Assembly: GCF_019399235.1 (NCBI RefSeq) | Contig: NZ_JAELVH010000004.1 | Coordinates: 1 to 64,000, forward strand | Length of the DNA stretch: 64,000 nt | Direction of reading: 5' to 3' | From: Streptomyces poriferorum | GTDB lineage: Bacteria > Actinomycetota > Actinomycetes > Streptomycetales > Streptomycetaceae | Part shown: positions 1 to 8,271 of the stretch, piece by piece | Numbering within the stretch: position 1 is the first letter of the stretch | Layout of the letters: the number at the start of each line of letters is the position of its first letter | Position numbers and translations under genes: made by a program | Notes under the pieces: generated by a model | Seen by the model: the letters and a program-made list of their open reading frames with translations, nothing else | Told to the model about the DNA's origin: nothing | Database searches by the model: none

Positions 1-1113
1 CGCACTGGGCGACCGGGCGGCCTCGACGGCGTCCAGGGCCTCGCGCACCGCCCGGTCGCCCAGTGCGTGGAAATGGGTCTGGAAGCCGAGGGCGTCCAGC
101 TCGGTGACGTACCGGCGCAGGTCGAGGGGGTCGACGAAGCTGGTGCCGCTGTTGGCGGTGGCGCAGCCGCAGGCGTCGAGGTACGGGGCGAGGAGGGCGG
201 CGGTGCCGGTCTCGGCGACCCCGTCCTGCATGATCTTCACGGTTCCGGCGCGGAAGTTCCGGCCGGTCAGCGCCTCGCGCCTGGCGACGAGTCCGGGAAT
301 CTGTTCGCTGCCGTGCTCGCGGTCCCACCACAGGGCTCCGGTGACGCGGGCGGTGAGCGAGCCGTCCCGGTCCGCGGCGAGGTAGGCGTCGGCCACGTCG
401 TCCATAGAGCCGTAGGTGCCGACGATGGCGTCCTGCCAGGCGGTGATGCCGTACGCGTGGAGCAGGCGCTGGGCGCGCAGGAGGCCGGCGAGCCGGTCGG
501 CGGCGGTGGAGCGGGGGGCGTGGCGGGCGACCAGGTCCATGGCGCCCTCCTGGAGGAGTCCGGTGGGTTCGCCGCGCTCGTCGCGTTCGATGCGGCCGTC
601 GGCCGGGTCGGGGGTGCGGGCGGTGATGCCGGCGAGTTCGAGGGCCCTGCTGTTGGCCCAGGCGCCGTGGTGGTCGCGGTTGAGCAGGCAGGCGGGGCGG
701 TCGGGCACGGCGGTGTCGAGCTGCTGCCGGGTGGGGGCGCCGCCCTCGAACGCGTCCATCGACCAGCCGCCGCCGGTGATCCAGTCGCGTTCCGGGTTCG
801 CGTCGGCGTAGGCCCGTACGGCGGCGATGGTGGCGGTGGCGGTGGCGTCGCCGGCGCCGGTGAGGTCGCACTGGGCGAGTTCCTGCCCGGCGGTGACCGG
901 GTGGACGTGGGCGTCCTGGAAGCCGGGGAGCAGGAGGCGTCCGGCGAGATCGACCACCTCGGTGCGCGGGCCGATGAGTTCGCGTACCTCGTCGTGGCCG
1001 ACCGCGGTGATCCGGCCGCCGGTGACGGCGACGGTGGTGGCGCGGGTGCGGGCGGCGTCGGTGGTGTGGACGGGGCCGCCGGTGAAGACGAGATCGGCGG
1101 GGGTGCGGCGCAT
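1..1113 (-). CDS. Amidohydrolase (YtcJ-like), 5' part only
   Basis: Metal-dependent hydrolase of the amidohydrolase superfamily, expected to be cytoplasmic; the substrate cannot be named from sequence. 371 codons are visible and the 3' end lies beyond the left edge (family members are usually about 540 residues). The N-terminal region leads into PGFQDAHVHP (about residues 63-72), whose HxH supplies the usual metal ligands. The ATG at 1113 follows GGAAGAAG. The gene lies 35 bp downstream of the APC permease on the same strand, so the two are probably cotranscribed. Import followed by hydrolysis of a nitrogen compound is an inference. The family call is firm. Confidence 0.85.
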   Translation of the reverse strand, partial: MRRTPADLVFTGGPVHTTDAARTRATTVAVTGGRITAVGHDEVRELIGPRTEVVDLAGRLLLPGFQDAHVHPVTAGQELAQCDLTGAGDATATATIAAVRAYADANPERDWITGGGWSMDAFEGGAPTRQQLDTAVPDRPACLLNRDHHGAWANSRALELAGITARTPDPADGRIERDERGEPTGLLQEGAMDLVARHAPRSTAADRLAGLLRAQRLLHAYGITAWQDAIVGTYGSMDDVADAYLAADRDGSLTARVTGALWWDREHGSEQIPGLVARREALTGRNFRAGTVKIMQDGVAETGTAALLAPYLDACGCATANSGTSFVDPLDLRRYVTELDALGFQTHFHALGDRAVREALDAVEAARSPSA

Positions 1114-1148
1114 GATGCTTCTTCCTTCGGTGGGTGGTGCGGGCGGGA

Positions 1149-2660
1149 TCAGACCGGGTCGGGCACGGGCTCCGCGAGCGCGTCCGGGGCGACGGACCGG
1201 CCGGTGACGAAGTACGGGGACTGCCTGGCCCACTTGGCCCAGGCCGCGGCGACGAAGCCGGTCAGCAGGATGACGGCCGGGCAGAGGAGCATGAACCAGC
1301 CGTTGTCCGGGCTGACCTCGAAGTGGTCGGCGGAGGTGGCGAAGGTCCAGCAGAGGTACCCGCCGAGCGCGAGCAGGACGAGGGCGCTGGTCACGGGGAG
1401 CACCACCGCCCGCACCGCCAGGGACCAGCTCTCCCGGAACGAGCCGCGGAAGCGGGCCGCGGCGGCCAGCGCGGTGAGGGCGTAGTAGATCGAGACGACG
1501 ACCCCGATCGCGTTCACGGACGCCAGGATGAGGTCTCCGACCTTCGGGATGACGAGGGAGAGCACGGCGATGGCGGCGGCGATGCAGCCGACCGCGACGG
1601 TCCCGGCGGCGGGCGTCCCGTACCGCGGGCTGACCTTGGTCCACAGGGGTCCGAGCGTGCGGTCGCGGCCCATGGCGAACATGCCGCGCACCGTCGGGAT
1701 CACCCCGGACTGCAGGGAGGCGACGGCGGACAGGGTGAGGGCGATCAGCGGGAGGGCGGCGAGCGGCTGGCCGGCCAGCTGGTTGCCGAAGTAGGTGAGT
1801 CCCTGGGCGCCGTGGGCGGTCAGCTCGTCGAGCGACAGGACGCGCTGGAAGGCGAAGGAGCCGAGCAGGAACAGGCCCAGCATCGTGAAGAGCGTGATGA
1901 GCCCGGCCTTGGAGGCGTCCTGCGGGTCCCGGATCTCCTCGGTGACGCTGAAGGTGGACTCGAATCCCCAGAAGCAGAACACGGAGAGCAGCAGTCCCTG
2001 GGCGAGCTGCTCGAAGGAGGGGATGGTGAAGGGGTTGAGCCAGTCGAGGCTGAAGGGCTGCGAGCCGGCGAACAGGCCGTATCCGCAGAAGCCGAGCAGG
2101 ACGGCGTACTCGAAGACCAGGAGGTACTTCTGGAAGGTGGCGGCCGACCGGAGGCCGGTGACCGCGGTGAAGGTGACGGCGACGAGGACGACGATGCCGA
2201 GCGCGGTCGACTGGGCGGTGGAGTCCGGGTCGAGCCGGAGCCCGGCCGCCTCGTGCAGCCCGGCCTCGCCCGCGAGCTGGAGCAGGGCGGAACCGGTGAC
2301 CGTCGTGGTGTAGGCCAGGAACACGATCGTGGAGACGATGCCGATCCAACCGACGAGGAAGCCGAGCCAGGGGCTGAGCGAGCGGCCGACCCAGACGTAG
2401 CCGCTGCCCATGTTCGGCTCGACCCGGTTGAGCCGGGAGTAGGCGCCCGCTATGCCCAGGATCGGCAGGAAGGCGAGCAGCATGATGATCGGCAGGTGCA
2501 GGCCGACGGCGGTGGCGGTGACGCCGAGCCCGATGCCGATGCTGGTGGTGGCCGCGGTCGACGAGGCCGCGATGGCGAAGCCGTCGACCACGCCGAGGCT
2601 CTTGCGCAGGGCTGCGGGTGGCTGTGCCGGTCCGGCTGGTTCCTCGCGGTAGGACGTCAC
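1149..2660 (-). CDS. APC-family amino acid permease
   Basis: Cytoplasmic-membrane transporter of the amino acid-polyamine-organocation superfamily, probably a proton-coupled importer of an amino acid or related amine. The 503-residue length and about twelve hydrophobic segments fit the family. The first helix region (about residues 30-60) carries the glycine/serine-rich APC start, and NMGSGYVWVGRSLSPWLGF matches the helix 2-3 signature. I start at the GTG at 2660 because GAAGGAG sits 5 nt before it; an upstream in-frame ATG at 2708 has no such site. The amidohydrolase follows directly and a TetR gene is divergent, so this looks like a small regulated uptake operon. Substrate unknown. Confidence 0.88.
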   Translation of the reverse strand: MTSYREEPAGPAQPPAALRKSLGVVDGFAIAASSTAATTSIGIGLGVTATAVGLHLPIIMLLAFLPILGIAGAYSRLNRVEPNMGSGYVWVGRSLSPWLGFLVGWIGIVSTIVFLAYTTTVTGSALLQLAGEAGLHEAAGLRLDPDSTAQSTALGIVVLVAVTFTAVTGLRSAATFQKYLLVFEYAVLLGFCGYGLFAGSQPFSLDWLNPFTIPSFEQLAQGLLLSVFCFWGFESTFSVTEEIRDPQDASKAGLITLFTMLGLFLLGSFAFQRVLSLDELTAHGAQGLTYFGNQLAGQPLAALPLIALTLSAVASLQSGVIPTVRGMFAMGRDRTLGPLWTKVSPRYGTPAAGTVAVGCIAAAIAVLSLVIPKVGDLILASVNAIGVVVSIYYALTALAAAARFRGSFRESWSLAVRAVVLPVTSALVLLALGGYLCWTFATSADHFEVSPDNGWFMLLCPAVILLTGFVAAAWAKWARQSPYFVTGRSVAPDALAEPVPDPV

Positions 2661-2731
2661 GGTCGCTCCTTCACCGAGGGGCGCTGTTCGGCCCCGATGG
2701 CGGCACATCGAACTCCTCGGGGGTTCCGCAC

Positions 2732-2746
2732 GTCAACGGTGTTGTC
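2732..2746. promoter_or_regulatory. Possible TetR operator in divergent promoter region
   Basis: GTCAACGGTGTTGTC contains the imperfect inverted repeat CAAC-GGT-GTTG, placed between the permease and TetR starts and directly upstream of the TetR -10 box. This position suits control of both genes, but the arms are short, so the call is weak. Confidence 0.3.
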
Positions 2747-2747
2747 A

Positions 2748-2753
2748 TAAGGT
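2748..2753 (+). promoter_or_regulatory. -10 box, leaderless TetR transcript
   Basis: TAAGGT lies 6 nt before the ATG at 2760, the spacing expected when transcription starts at the start codon. No ribosome binding site is needed or seen. Confidence 0.5.
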
Positions 2754-2759
2754 CCGGGC

Positions 2760-3473
2760 ATGAACGCGAGCGAGCGGGTGGTGCCGGAGGGTGCGCGGCG
2801 GCGCAGGCGCCCCACCAAGCAGGGCGTCGTGCTGTCCGAGCAGCTGATCGTGGAGACGGCGCTGCGGCTGATCGGCGAGCACGGGGCTGCGGCGCTCACC
2901 GTGCGCCGGCTCGGCGCCGCGCTGGGATGCGATCCGAGCGCGCTCTACCGCTATTTCCGGGACACGGACGAGCTGTTGCTGGCGGTGGCCGACGAGTTGA
3001 TCGGGCGGACGCTGCGCAGCTGGCGGCCGACGGGTGAATGGCGGGCCGATCTGCGGTCGTTGGGGCTGCGGATGCACGCGGACTATCTGACCCATCCGCA
3101 GGCCGCGTTGCTGACGTGTGCGCGGGTGACCGGCCGTACGCACGAGATCCGGTCGGTGGAGGTGATCCTCGGGGTGCTGCGGGGCGCGGGTTTCCCGGAC
3201 GCGGAGGCGGTGCGGATCTACCACGTCTTCGTCGACCAGACACTGTCGTTCGCGGCGCTGGACGCGTCCACGCTGGCGCTTCCGGAACAGGCCAGGGCGC
3301 AGGAGGTACAGGCCTGGCCGGAGATCTACGCCCGGCAGCCGGCGGACACGCACCCGAACATCGCGGCGACCGCGCCCGTACTGGTCGCGGAGATGGGCCG
3401 CAGCGGGTATCCGGCGGCGCTGGAGATGATGCTGGCCGCGGCCGCCGCCCGGTTGCAGCACGTCAGGCGGTAG
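2760..3473 (+). CDS. TetR-family repressor
   Basis: One-component transcriptional repressor of 237 residues. A TetR helix-turn-helix occupies about residues 28-75, ending in the typical ALYRYFRDTDELL recognition-helix and exit motif; the rest is a ligand-binding helical domain. It is divergent from the permease/amidohydrolase operon, which it most likely represses until the transported compound appears (inference from position). The N-terminus has a basic run RRRRR. No Shine-Dalgarno precedes the ATG, but a TAAGGT -10 box 6 nt upstream suggests a leaderless mRNA. Confidence 0.88.
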   Translation: MNASERVVPEGARRRRRPTKQGVVLSEQLIVETALRLIGEHGAAALTVRRLGAALGCDPSALYRYFRDTDELLLAVADELIGRTLRSWRPTGEWRADLRSLGLRMHADYLTHPQAALLTCARVTGRTHEIRSVEVILGVLRGAGFPDAEAVRIYHVFVDQTLSFAALDASTLALPEQARAQEVQAWPEIYARQPADTHPNIAATAPVLVAEMGRSGYPAALEMMLAAAAARLQHVRR

Positions 3474-3536
3474 GCGGCAGCCGGCACGCGGCATGCCAGG
3501 TGACCCAGTGGCACGTATGGCGGCCCGCGGGCCGGA

Positions 3537-4238
3537 TCAGGGCGCGAGCACGTCCAGTTCGTGCAGGGCGCCCACCGCGATCTCCTTCGTCAGCCGCTCC
3601 GCCCCGGCCGCGTCCCCCTCGCGCACCGCTTCGGCGAGCCGGACGTGGAGGGTGACGGCGGCCGGGTCGGGGTCCTCGAACATGACCTGGTGGTGGGTGC
3701 GTCCCGCGAGTACCTCGGCGACCACGTCGCCCAGGCGCGCGAACATCTCGTTGCCGGAGGCGTTGAGGACGATCCGGTGGAAGGCGATGTCGTGTTCCAG
3801 GTACCCCTCCAGCTGCTGGCCGCGGGAGGTGGCGACCATGCCCAGGGCCCGTTCGGTGAGCTCGGCGCACTGTTCGGGGGTGGCGTGGCGGGCGGCGAGC
3901 GAGGCGGCGACGGGTTCGATCGCCGAGCGCAGGACGGTCAGCGAGCGCAGCTGGCGCGGGCGGTCGGCGCCGGCCAGCCGCCACCGGATGACCTGCGGAT
4001 CGTAGACGTTCCACGCCTCGGTCGGCCGTACGGTCACGCCGACTCGGCGCCGGGACTCGACCAGGTGCATGGACTCCAGGACCCGGATCACCTCCCGTAC
4101 GACCGTGCGGGAGACGTCGAAGCGCCGGGCCAGCTCGTCCGTACGCAGAACCTGGCCGGGCAGATGCTCACCCGCGGCGATCTCCAGGCCCAGGGCGTCC
4201 AGCACATGCGTATGCAGCCCCTGGGCAGGTGTGGTCAT
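3537..4238 (-). CDS. gntR: GntR/FadR-type regulator of the gluconate operon
   Basis: FadR-subfamily GntR regulator, 233 residues: a winged helix-turn-helix at about residues 10-78 (LARRFDVSRTVVREVIRVLE) followed by an FCD effector domain containing DIAFHRIVLNASGN. It is divergent from gluconokinase and gluconate permease, the arrangement known for S. coelicolor SCO1678-1680 (from memory), where the regulator represses the operon and responds to gluconate or a phosphorylated product. The ATG at 4238 is preceded at 6 nt by TACGCT, so the transcript is probably leaderless. The function is well supported by context; the exact effector is inferred. Confidence 0.9.
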   Translation of the reverse strand: MTTPAQGLHTHVLDALGLEIAAGEHLPGQVLRTDELARRFDVSRTVVREVIRVLESMHLVESRRRVGVTVRPTEAWNVYDPQVIRWRLAGADRPRQLRSLTVLRSAIEPVAASLAARHATPEQCAELTERALGMVATSRGQQLEGYLEHDIAFHRIVLNASGNEMFARLGDVVAEVLAGRTHHQVMFEDPDPAAVTLHVRLAEAVREGDAAGAERLTKEIAVGALHELDVLAP

Positions 4239-4244
4239 GGGCCA

Positions 4245-4250
4245 AGCGTA
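4245..4250 (-). promoter_or_regulatory. -10 box, leaderless gntR transcript
   Basis: Read on the minus strand, TACGCT lies 6 nt before the gntR ATG at 4238. This predicts that transcription starts at the start codon. Confidence 0.5.
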
Positions 4251-4287
4251 CGGGGGCCTCTCCGGGAGACCCCGCCGGGAACAAAAA

Positions 4288-4326
4288 GTACGACGTTTAT
4301 GTCACAGCATCTTGAATAAGTCGTAC
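4288..4326. promoter_or_regulatory. Inverted repeat, likely GntR operator region
   Basis: GTACGAC (4288-4294) and GTCGTAC (4320-4326) form a perfect 7-bp inverted repeat with a 25-bp spacer in the gntR-gntK gap. Both arms are flanked by T/A-rich TTTAT or ATAAG tracts that stand out from the GC-rich surroundings. The position suits a paired GntR site controlling both directions. Not tested. Confidence 0.5.
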
Positions 4327-4394
4327 GTATAGGTTTCAGTAGCGCGACGGCCCGATGTCGACGACGACATCGAAGAAGACAGCGAGGCACCGTA

Positions 4395-4904
4395 ATGAGC
4401 ACCCCCCACGTCATCGTGGTGATGGGCGTCGCAGGGACCGGCAAGACCACGATCGGCCCCCTGCTCGCCGCCGAACTGGGCGTTCCGTACGCCGAGGGCG
4501 ACGACTTCCATCCCGCGGCGAACATCGCCAAGATGTCGGCCGGTACCCCGCTGGACGATGCGGACCGGTGGCCCTGGCTCGACGCGATCGGGCAGTGGGC
4601 GCACGGCCGGGCGGGGCTCGGCGGCGTGGTCAGCAGTTCGGCGCTGAAGCGTGCCTACCGCGACCGGCTGCGCAGCGAGGCCCCCGGTGCCGTCTTCCTC
4701 CATCTGAGCGGCGACCGGTCGCTCATCGAGGAGCGGATGGCGGGCCGCCAGGGCCACTTCATGCCGACCGCACTCCTCGACTCGCAGTTCGCCACCCTCC
4801 AGCCCCTCGAGGACGACGAGGCCGGCGTCGCCGTGGACGTGTCCGGCACCCCCGAGGAAATCACCCAGCGAGCCGTCGCCGCGTTGCGCCGGCTCGAGAA
4901 CTGA
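4395..4904 (+). CDS. gntK: Gluconokinase
   Basis: Phosphorylates D-gluconate to 6-phosphogluconate with ATP, feeding the pentose phosphate pathway in the cytoplasm. The 169-residue length is typical of GntK. The P-loop GVAGTGKTT starts at residue 11, GDDFHP (about 40-45) is the sugar-binding region, and KRAYRDRLR and SLIEERMAGRQGHFM match the family. The ATG at 4395 follows GAGG at about 8 nt. The gluconate permease starts 11 bp after its stop, forming a gntK-gntP operon opposite gntR. Confidence 0.95.
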   Translation: MSTPHVIVVMGVAGTGKTTIGPLLAAELGVPYAEGDDFHPAANIAKMSAGTPLDDADRWPWLDAIGQWAHGRAGLGGVVSSSALKRAYRDRLRSEAPGAVFLHLSGDRSLIEERMAGRQGHFMPTALLDSQFATLQPLEDDEAGVAVDVSGTPEEITQRAVAALRRLEN

Positions 4905-4915
4905 GGATCATCACC

Positions 4916-6313
4916 GTGACCAGTCTCAGCGTCGAGATGCTGGCAGCGGACGCCGTCGAACCCATCACTTCGGCCGGCAACGCGCAGTTGGGCATCGCCG
5001 TCCTGGCGGGCATCGCCGTCATCGTTCTGCTCATCACCAAGTTCAAGATGCACGCGTTCCTCGCGCTCACCATCGGCTCGCTGGCGCTCGGCTCGTTCGC
5101 CGGCGCCGCGCCGGCGAAGACGATAGCGAGCTTCACCGCGGGCCTCGGCTCCACCGTCGCGGGTGTCGGCGTCCTCATCGCGCTCGGCGCGATCCTGGGC
5201 AAGCTGCTCGCCGACTCCGGCGGCGCGGACCAGATCGTCGACACGATCCTGGCGAGGACGAGCAACCGGGCCATGCCGTGGGCGATGGTCCTGATCGCCT
5301 CGATCATCGGTCTGCCACTGTTCTTCGAGGTCGGGATCGTGCTGATGATCCCGGTGGTGCTCCTCGTCGCCAAGCGCGGCAACTACTCCCTGATGCGCAT
5401 CGGCATCCCGGCCCTGGCCGGCCTCTCCGTGATGCACGGCCTCATACCCCCGCACCCCGGCCCGCTGGTGGCGATCGACGCCCTCGACGCCAACCTGGGC
5501 GTCACCCTGGCCCTCGGTGTCCTGGTCGCGATCCCGACGGTGATCATCGCCGGTCCGGTCTTCTCCCGGTACGCCGCACGCTGGGTGGACATCAAGGCGC
5601 CGGAGAACATGATCCCGCAGCGCCCGTCCGAGGAACTGGACCGCCGGCCGAGCTTCGGCGCCACCCTGGCGACGATTCTGCTGCCCGTCGTCCTGATGCT
5701 GGCCAAGGCCCTCGTCGACATCGTGGTGGACGACCCGGAGCAGGGTGTCCAGCGGGTCACCGACGTGATCGGCTCACCGCTGATCGCGCTCCTCGCGGCG
5801 GTCATCGTGGGCATGTTCACGCTGGGCCGGGCGGCCGGGTTCACCAAGGCCCGGCTCTCCACCACCGTGGAGAAGTCCCTCGCCCCGATCGCCGGAGTGC
5901 TGCTCATCGTCGGCGCCGGCGGCGGTTTCAAGCAGACGCTGATCGACGCCGGTGTGGGTCAGATGATCCTGGAGTTCTCCGAGAACTGGTCGATCCCCGC
6001 GCTGCTGCTCGGCTGGCTGATCGCCGTCGGCATCCGGCTCGCGACCGGCTCGGCGACCGTGGCCACCATCTCGGCGGCCGGTCTGGTCGCCCCGCTGGCC
6101 GCCGACATGTCGACCTCGCACGCCGCCCTGCTGGTCCTCGCCGTCGGTGCGGGCTCGCTCTTCTTCAGCCACGTCAACGACGCGGGTTTCTGGCTGGTGA
6201 AGGAGTACTTCGGGATGGACGTCGGCCAGACGGTGAAGACCTGGTCGGTGATGGAGACCATCATCTCCGTGGTCTCGCTGGCCTTCATCCTGCTCCTGTC
6301 ACTGATCCTCTAG
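4916..6313 (+). CDS. gntP: Gluconate permease, GntP family
   Basis: Proton-coupled gluconate importer of the cytoplasmic membrane, 465 residues with about 12-14 hydrophobic segments. GntP-like motifs include GLPLFFEVGIVLMIPV, GLIPPHPGPLVAID and, near the C-terminus, FFSHVNDAGFWLVKEYFGM. I chose the GTG at 4916, 11 bp after the gntK stop, because it gives the family length and has TGAGGATC upstream. It forms the gluconate uptake unit with gntK. Its TAG stop lies inside the first copy of a 29-bp tandem duplication shared with the convergent cytochrome gene. Confidence 0.95.
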   Translation: MTSLSVEMLAADAVEPITSAGNAQLGIAVLAGIAVIVLLITKFKMHAFLALTIGSLALGSFAGAAPAKTIASFTAGLGSTVAGVGVLIALGAILGKLLADSGGADQIVDTILARTSNRAMPWAMVLIASIIGLPLFFEVGIVLMIPVVLLVAKRGNYSLMRIGIPALAGLSVMHGLIPPHPGPLVAIDALDANLGVTLALGVLVAIPTVIIAGPVFSRYAARWVDIKAPENMIPQRPSEELDRRPSFGATLATILLPVVLMLAKALVDIVVDDPEQGVQRVTDVIGSPLIALLAAVIVGMFTLGRAAGFTKARLSTTVEKSLAPIAGVLLIVGAGGGFKQTLIDAGVGQMILEFSENWSIPALLLGWLIAVGIRLATGSATVATISAAGLVAPLAADMSTSHAALLVLAVGAGSLFFSHVNDAGFWLVKEYFGMDVGQTVKTWSVMETIISVVSLAFILLLSLIL

Positions 6314-6356
6314 GGACCGCTCCCCCGTCACCGATCCTCCAGGGACCGCTCCCCCG
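6299..6356. repeat. 29-bp tandem duplication spanning two stop codons
   Basis: Two adjacent copies (6299-6327 and 6328-6356) match at 27 of 29 positions. Copy 1 holds the gntP TAG and copy 2 the minus-strand stop of the cytochrome gene (TCA at 6328-6330). The equivalent minus-strand stop is preserved in copy 1 and the equivalent plus-strand TAG has become CAG in copy 2. The whole convergent gap is therefore a duplicate of gene ends. Confidence 0.9.
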
Positions 6357-7011
6357 GCTCCCGCCACAGCGGGTGCTCGCGACGGGCCCACCGGCGCTCG
6401 ACCGACCCGGTACGCATGCCACGGCGTGCCTCCGGGTCGGCGAGCGCCATCGCGATGTGCCCGCCCAGCACGATGCCGATCGCCAGCGCCAGCCAGTCGT
6501 GGACGAACGTCGCAGCGGTCCGCCACACCAGCGGGGCGAGCCCGGTGAACCACATCAGCAGCCCGGTGCCCACCATGACCAGGACAGCTCCCGCGATCCA
6601 GGCGGCGTACAGCTTCTGCCCGGCGTTGAACTTCCCGGCCGGGCGGGACTCCGCCCGGTGGTCCCGCCGGCGCACCGCCCGCAGCCACTGCCGGTCGTGC
6701 GGCCCGAAACGGTTGAGCCGGCCCAGATCGGCCCGCAGCGACCGCGCGAACAGGCCCGCCAGCAGCGGTACGGGGATCATCAGCCCGGACCACTCGTGCA
6801 GGGTGACCACGAGATGGCGGCGCCCCACGAGTTCGGCGAGCTGCGGTACGTACAGACAGGCCGCCGTCGCCACGCACAGGAGCGTCAGCGCGGCCGTGGT
6901 GCGGTGCACCCAGCGCACCGGGCCGCTGAAACGTCGTACCCGGCCGCCCGTTTCAGGTGGTGGGGGCATCGTCGCGGCCGTTGGACCGGCCGACCCAGGC
7001 GTCGACGTCAT
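6328..7011 (-). CDS. Membrane cytochrome b (b561/FDH-gamma type)
   Basis: Likely di-heme b-type cytochrome subunit that passes electrons between the quinone pool and the adjacent molybdoenzyme. 227 residues with four hydrophobic helices (about residues 34-54, 64-86, 130-153 and 163-188). Histidines in VTLHEWSG, FVHDW and GGHIAMAL are placed as heme ligands. The start is uncertain: the ATG at 7011 has GGGAG upstream, while an ATG at 6969 would give 213 residues; either overlaps the 3' end of the upstream molybdoenzyme gene, indicating translational coupling. It resembles formate-dehydrogenase gamma and cytochrome b561 rather than MsrQ. Confidence 0.8.
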   Translation of the reverse strand: MTSTPGSAGPTAATMPPPPETGGRVRRFSGPVRWVHRTTAALTLLCVATAACLYVPQLAELVGRRHLVVTLHEWSGLMIPVPLLAGLFARSLRADLGRLNRFGPHDRQWLRAVRRRDHRAESRPAGKFNAGQKLYAAWIAGAVLVMVGTGLLMWFTGLAPLVWRTAATFVHDWLALAIGIVLGGHIAMALADPEARRGMRTGSVERRWARREHPLWREPGERSLEDR

Positions 7012-7717
7012 ATCCGAGCTTCTCCCAGTATCCGGGGCGTACGGAGTCCGTGACGGTGATCCCGGAGAGCCATTTCGCCGACTTGTAGAAGTACATCGGG
7101 GCCACGTAGAGCCGGACCGGGCCGCCGTGCGAGTGGGACACCGGCCGGTCCTGCATCCGCAGCGCGACCAGCACATCGGCCCGGCGGGCCTGATCGAGCG
7201 TGAGGCTCTCGCTGTACGTGCCGTCGAAGCAGGTGAACCGGACCGCCTTCGCCCCCGGCCGGACGCCCGCCGCGTCCAGCAGCGCGGACAGCCGCACGCC
7301 CTCGAAGGGGGTCTCGGGCACCCGCCAGCCGGTGACGCACTGGACGTCCCGGACCATGCGGGTCTGCTCCATCCGTTTCAGGGCGTCCAGGGTGTACGTG
7401 GCCGGGCGGTCGACCAGGCCGTCGACGGTCAGCCGGTAGTCGGTGGCGCTCTTCTTCGGTACGGACGTGGCGACCGAGTAGTAGCGGAAGCCGCCGCCGT
7501 TGGGCAGCAGCCCGGTCAGTCCGGTGGGGTCCTTGTCGGAGAGCGCGCCCAGGCCGGACTCCAGCGTCCTTTGCAGTACGGGGGCGGCGACGAGCCCGGC
7601 GGCTCCGAGGCCCAGCATCGTCAGGACGAGCCGACGGCCCACGGGAGTGCCCGTGCCGTCCGGATCGGGGCCCTGCGCCGCCGGATCCGGCTCCGCGCCG
7701 GAAGAGGAACTGTTCAC
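6953..7717 (-). CDS. Molybdopterin oxidoreductase, sulfite-oxidase/YedY fold
   Basis: Extracytoplasmic molybdenum-cofactor enzyme of the sulfite oxidase family, 254 residues. RRLVLTMLGLGAAGL (about 28-42) is a twin-arginine-like signal anchor, so the folded domain should face outward. VQCVTGW places the molybdenum-coordinating cysteine at residue 127, and SHGGPVRLYVAPMYFYKSAKW matches the family C-terminal half. It overlaps the downstream cytochrome b gene, which presumably supplies or removes its electrons. The substrate is unknown: methionine sulfoxide repair (MsrP-like) is possible, but the usual MsrQ partner is absent. Confidence 0.85.
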   Translation of the reverse strand: MNSSSSGAEPDPAAQGPDPDGTGTPVGRRLVLTMLGLGAAGLVAAPVLQRTLESGLGALSDKDPTGLTGLLPNGGGFRYYSVATSVPKKSATDYRLTVDGLVDRPATYTLDALKRMEQTRMVRDVQCVTGWRVPETPFEGVRLSALLDAAGVRPGAKAVRFTCFDGTYSESLTLDQARRADVLVALRMQDRPVSHSHGGPVRLYVAPMYFYKSAKWLSGITVTDSVRPGYWEKLGYDVDAWVGRSNGRDDAPTT

Positions 7718-7815
7718 CCTTCGATTCGAGCACTCCGGACCACCGGGCGCCAGGGGCGGGGGCGGTACGTCACCGGCACGTCAGATTCTGCCCGCCGGCG
7801 GCGGGCAGCGGATGC

Positions 7816-7821
7816 CAGACT
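7816..7821 (+). promoter_or_regulatory. Possible -10 box, leaderless ASCH gene
   Basis: CAGACT lies 6 nt before the ATG at 7828. It departs from TAnnnT in the first base, so support is weaker than for the other leaderless candidates here. Confidence 0.3.
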
Positions 7822-7827
7822 TGCGCC

Positions 7828-8259
7828 ATGCCGAACCGTGAAGCGCTCAAGCCCTTCCTTCTCGCGTTCCCCGGCCCGCTGCGCGACCGGCTGGTCGCCG
7901 CGGTGCTCGACGGGCGGAAGGTGTCGACGACCGGACTGTTCGTGGAGTACGAGGTGGAGAGGGAGGATCCGCCGCCCGTGGGCGAGCGGTCCGCGCTGAT
8001 CGACTCGGACGGGCGGGAGATCGCGGTGCTGGAGATCACGGAGGTGCGGATCCTGCGGCTCGGGGACGTCGATCTGCGGCATGTCCTCGACGAGGGCGAG
8101 GGCGACACCTCGGTGGCCGGGTGGCGGGAGGGCCACGAACGGTTCTGGCACAGCGAGGAGATGCGGGAGGCACTCGGCGACCCGGAGTTCACGGTCGACG
8201 ACGACACGCTGGTCGTGGCGGAACGGTTCCGGGTCGTCGACGTCCTCGGACCGGCCTGA
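7828..8259 (+). CDS. ASCH-domain protein
   Basis: Small cytoplasmic protein of 143 residues with an ASCH fold (PUA-like RNA- or nucleotide-binding barrel). The signature region is VAAVLDGRKVSTTGLF (about residues 24-39), corresponding to the GxKxxTxG motif, followed by the strand-rich core ALIDSDGREIAVLEITEV. Some ASCH proteins hydrolyse modified nucleosides or cleave RNA; no specific activity can be assigned here. It stands alone between a divergent molybdoenzyme operon and a convergent exporter gene. The family call is good. Confidence 0.75.
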   Translation: MPNREALKPFLLAFPGPLRDRLVAAVLDGRKVSTTGLFVEYEVEREDPPPVGERSALIDSDGREIAVLEITEVRILRLGDVDLRHVLDEGEGDTSVAGWREGHERFWHSEEMREALGDPEFTVDDDTLVVAERFRVVDVLGPA

Positions 8260-8271
8260 CCGGCCGCACTC

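Noticed and set aside
67..1485. Plus-strand frame at the left edge
   Set aside because: The minus strand encodes a clear amidohydrolase with an HxH motif; the plus frame is low-complexity Gly/Ala/Val.
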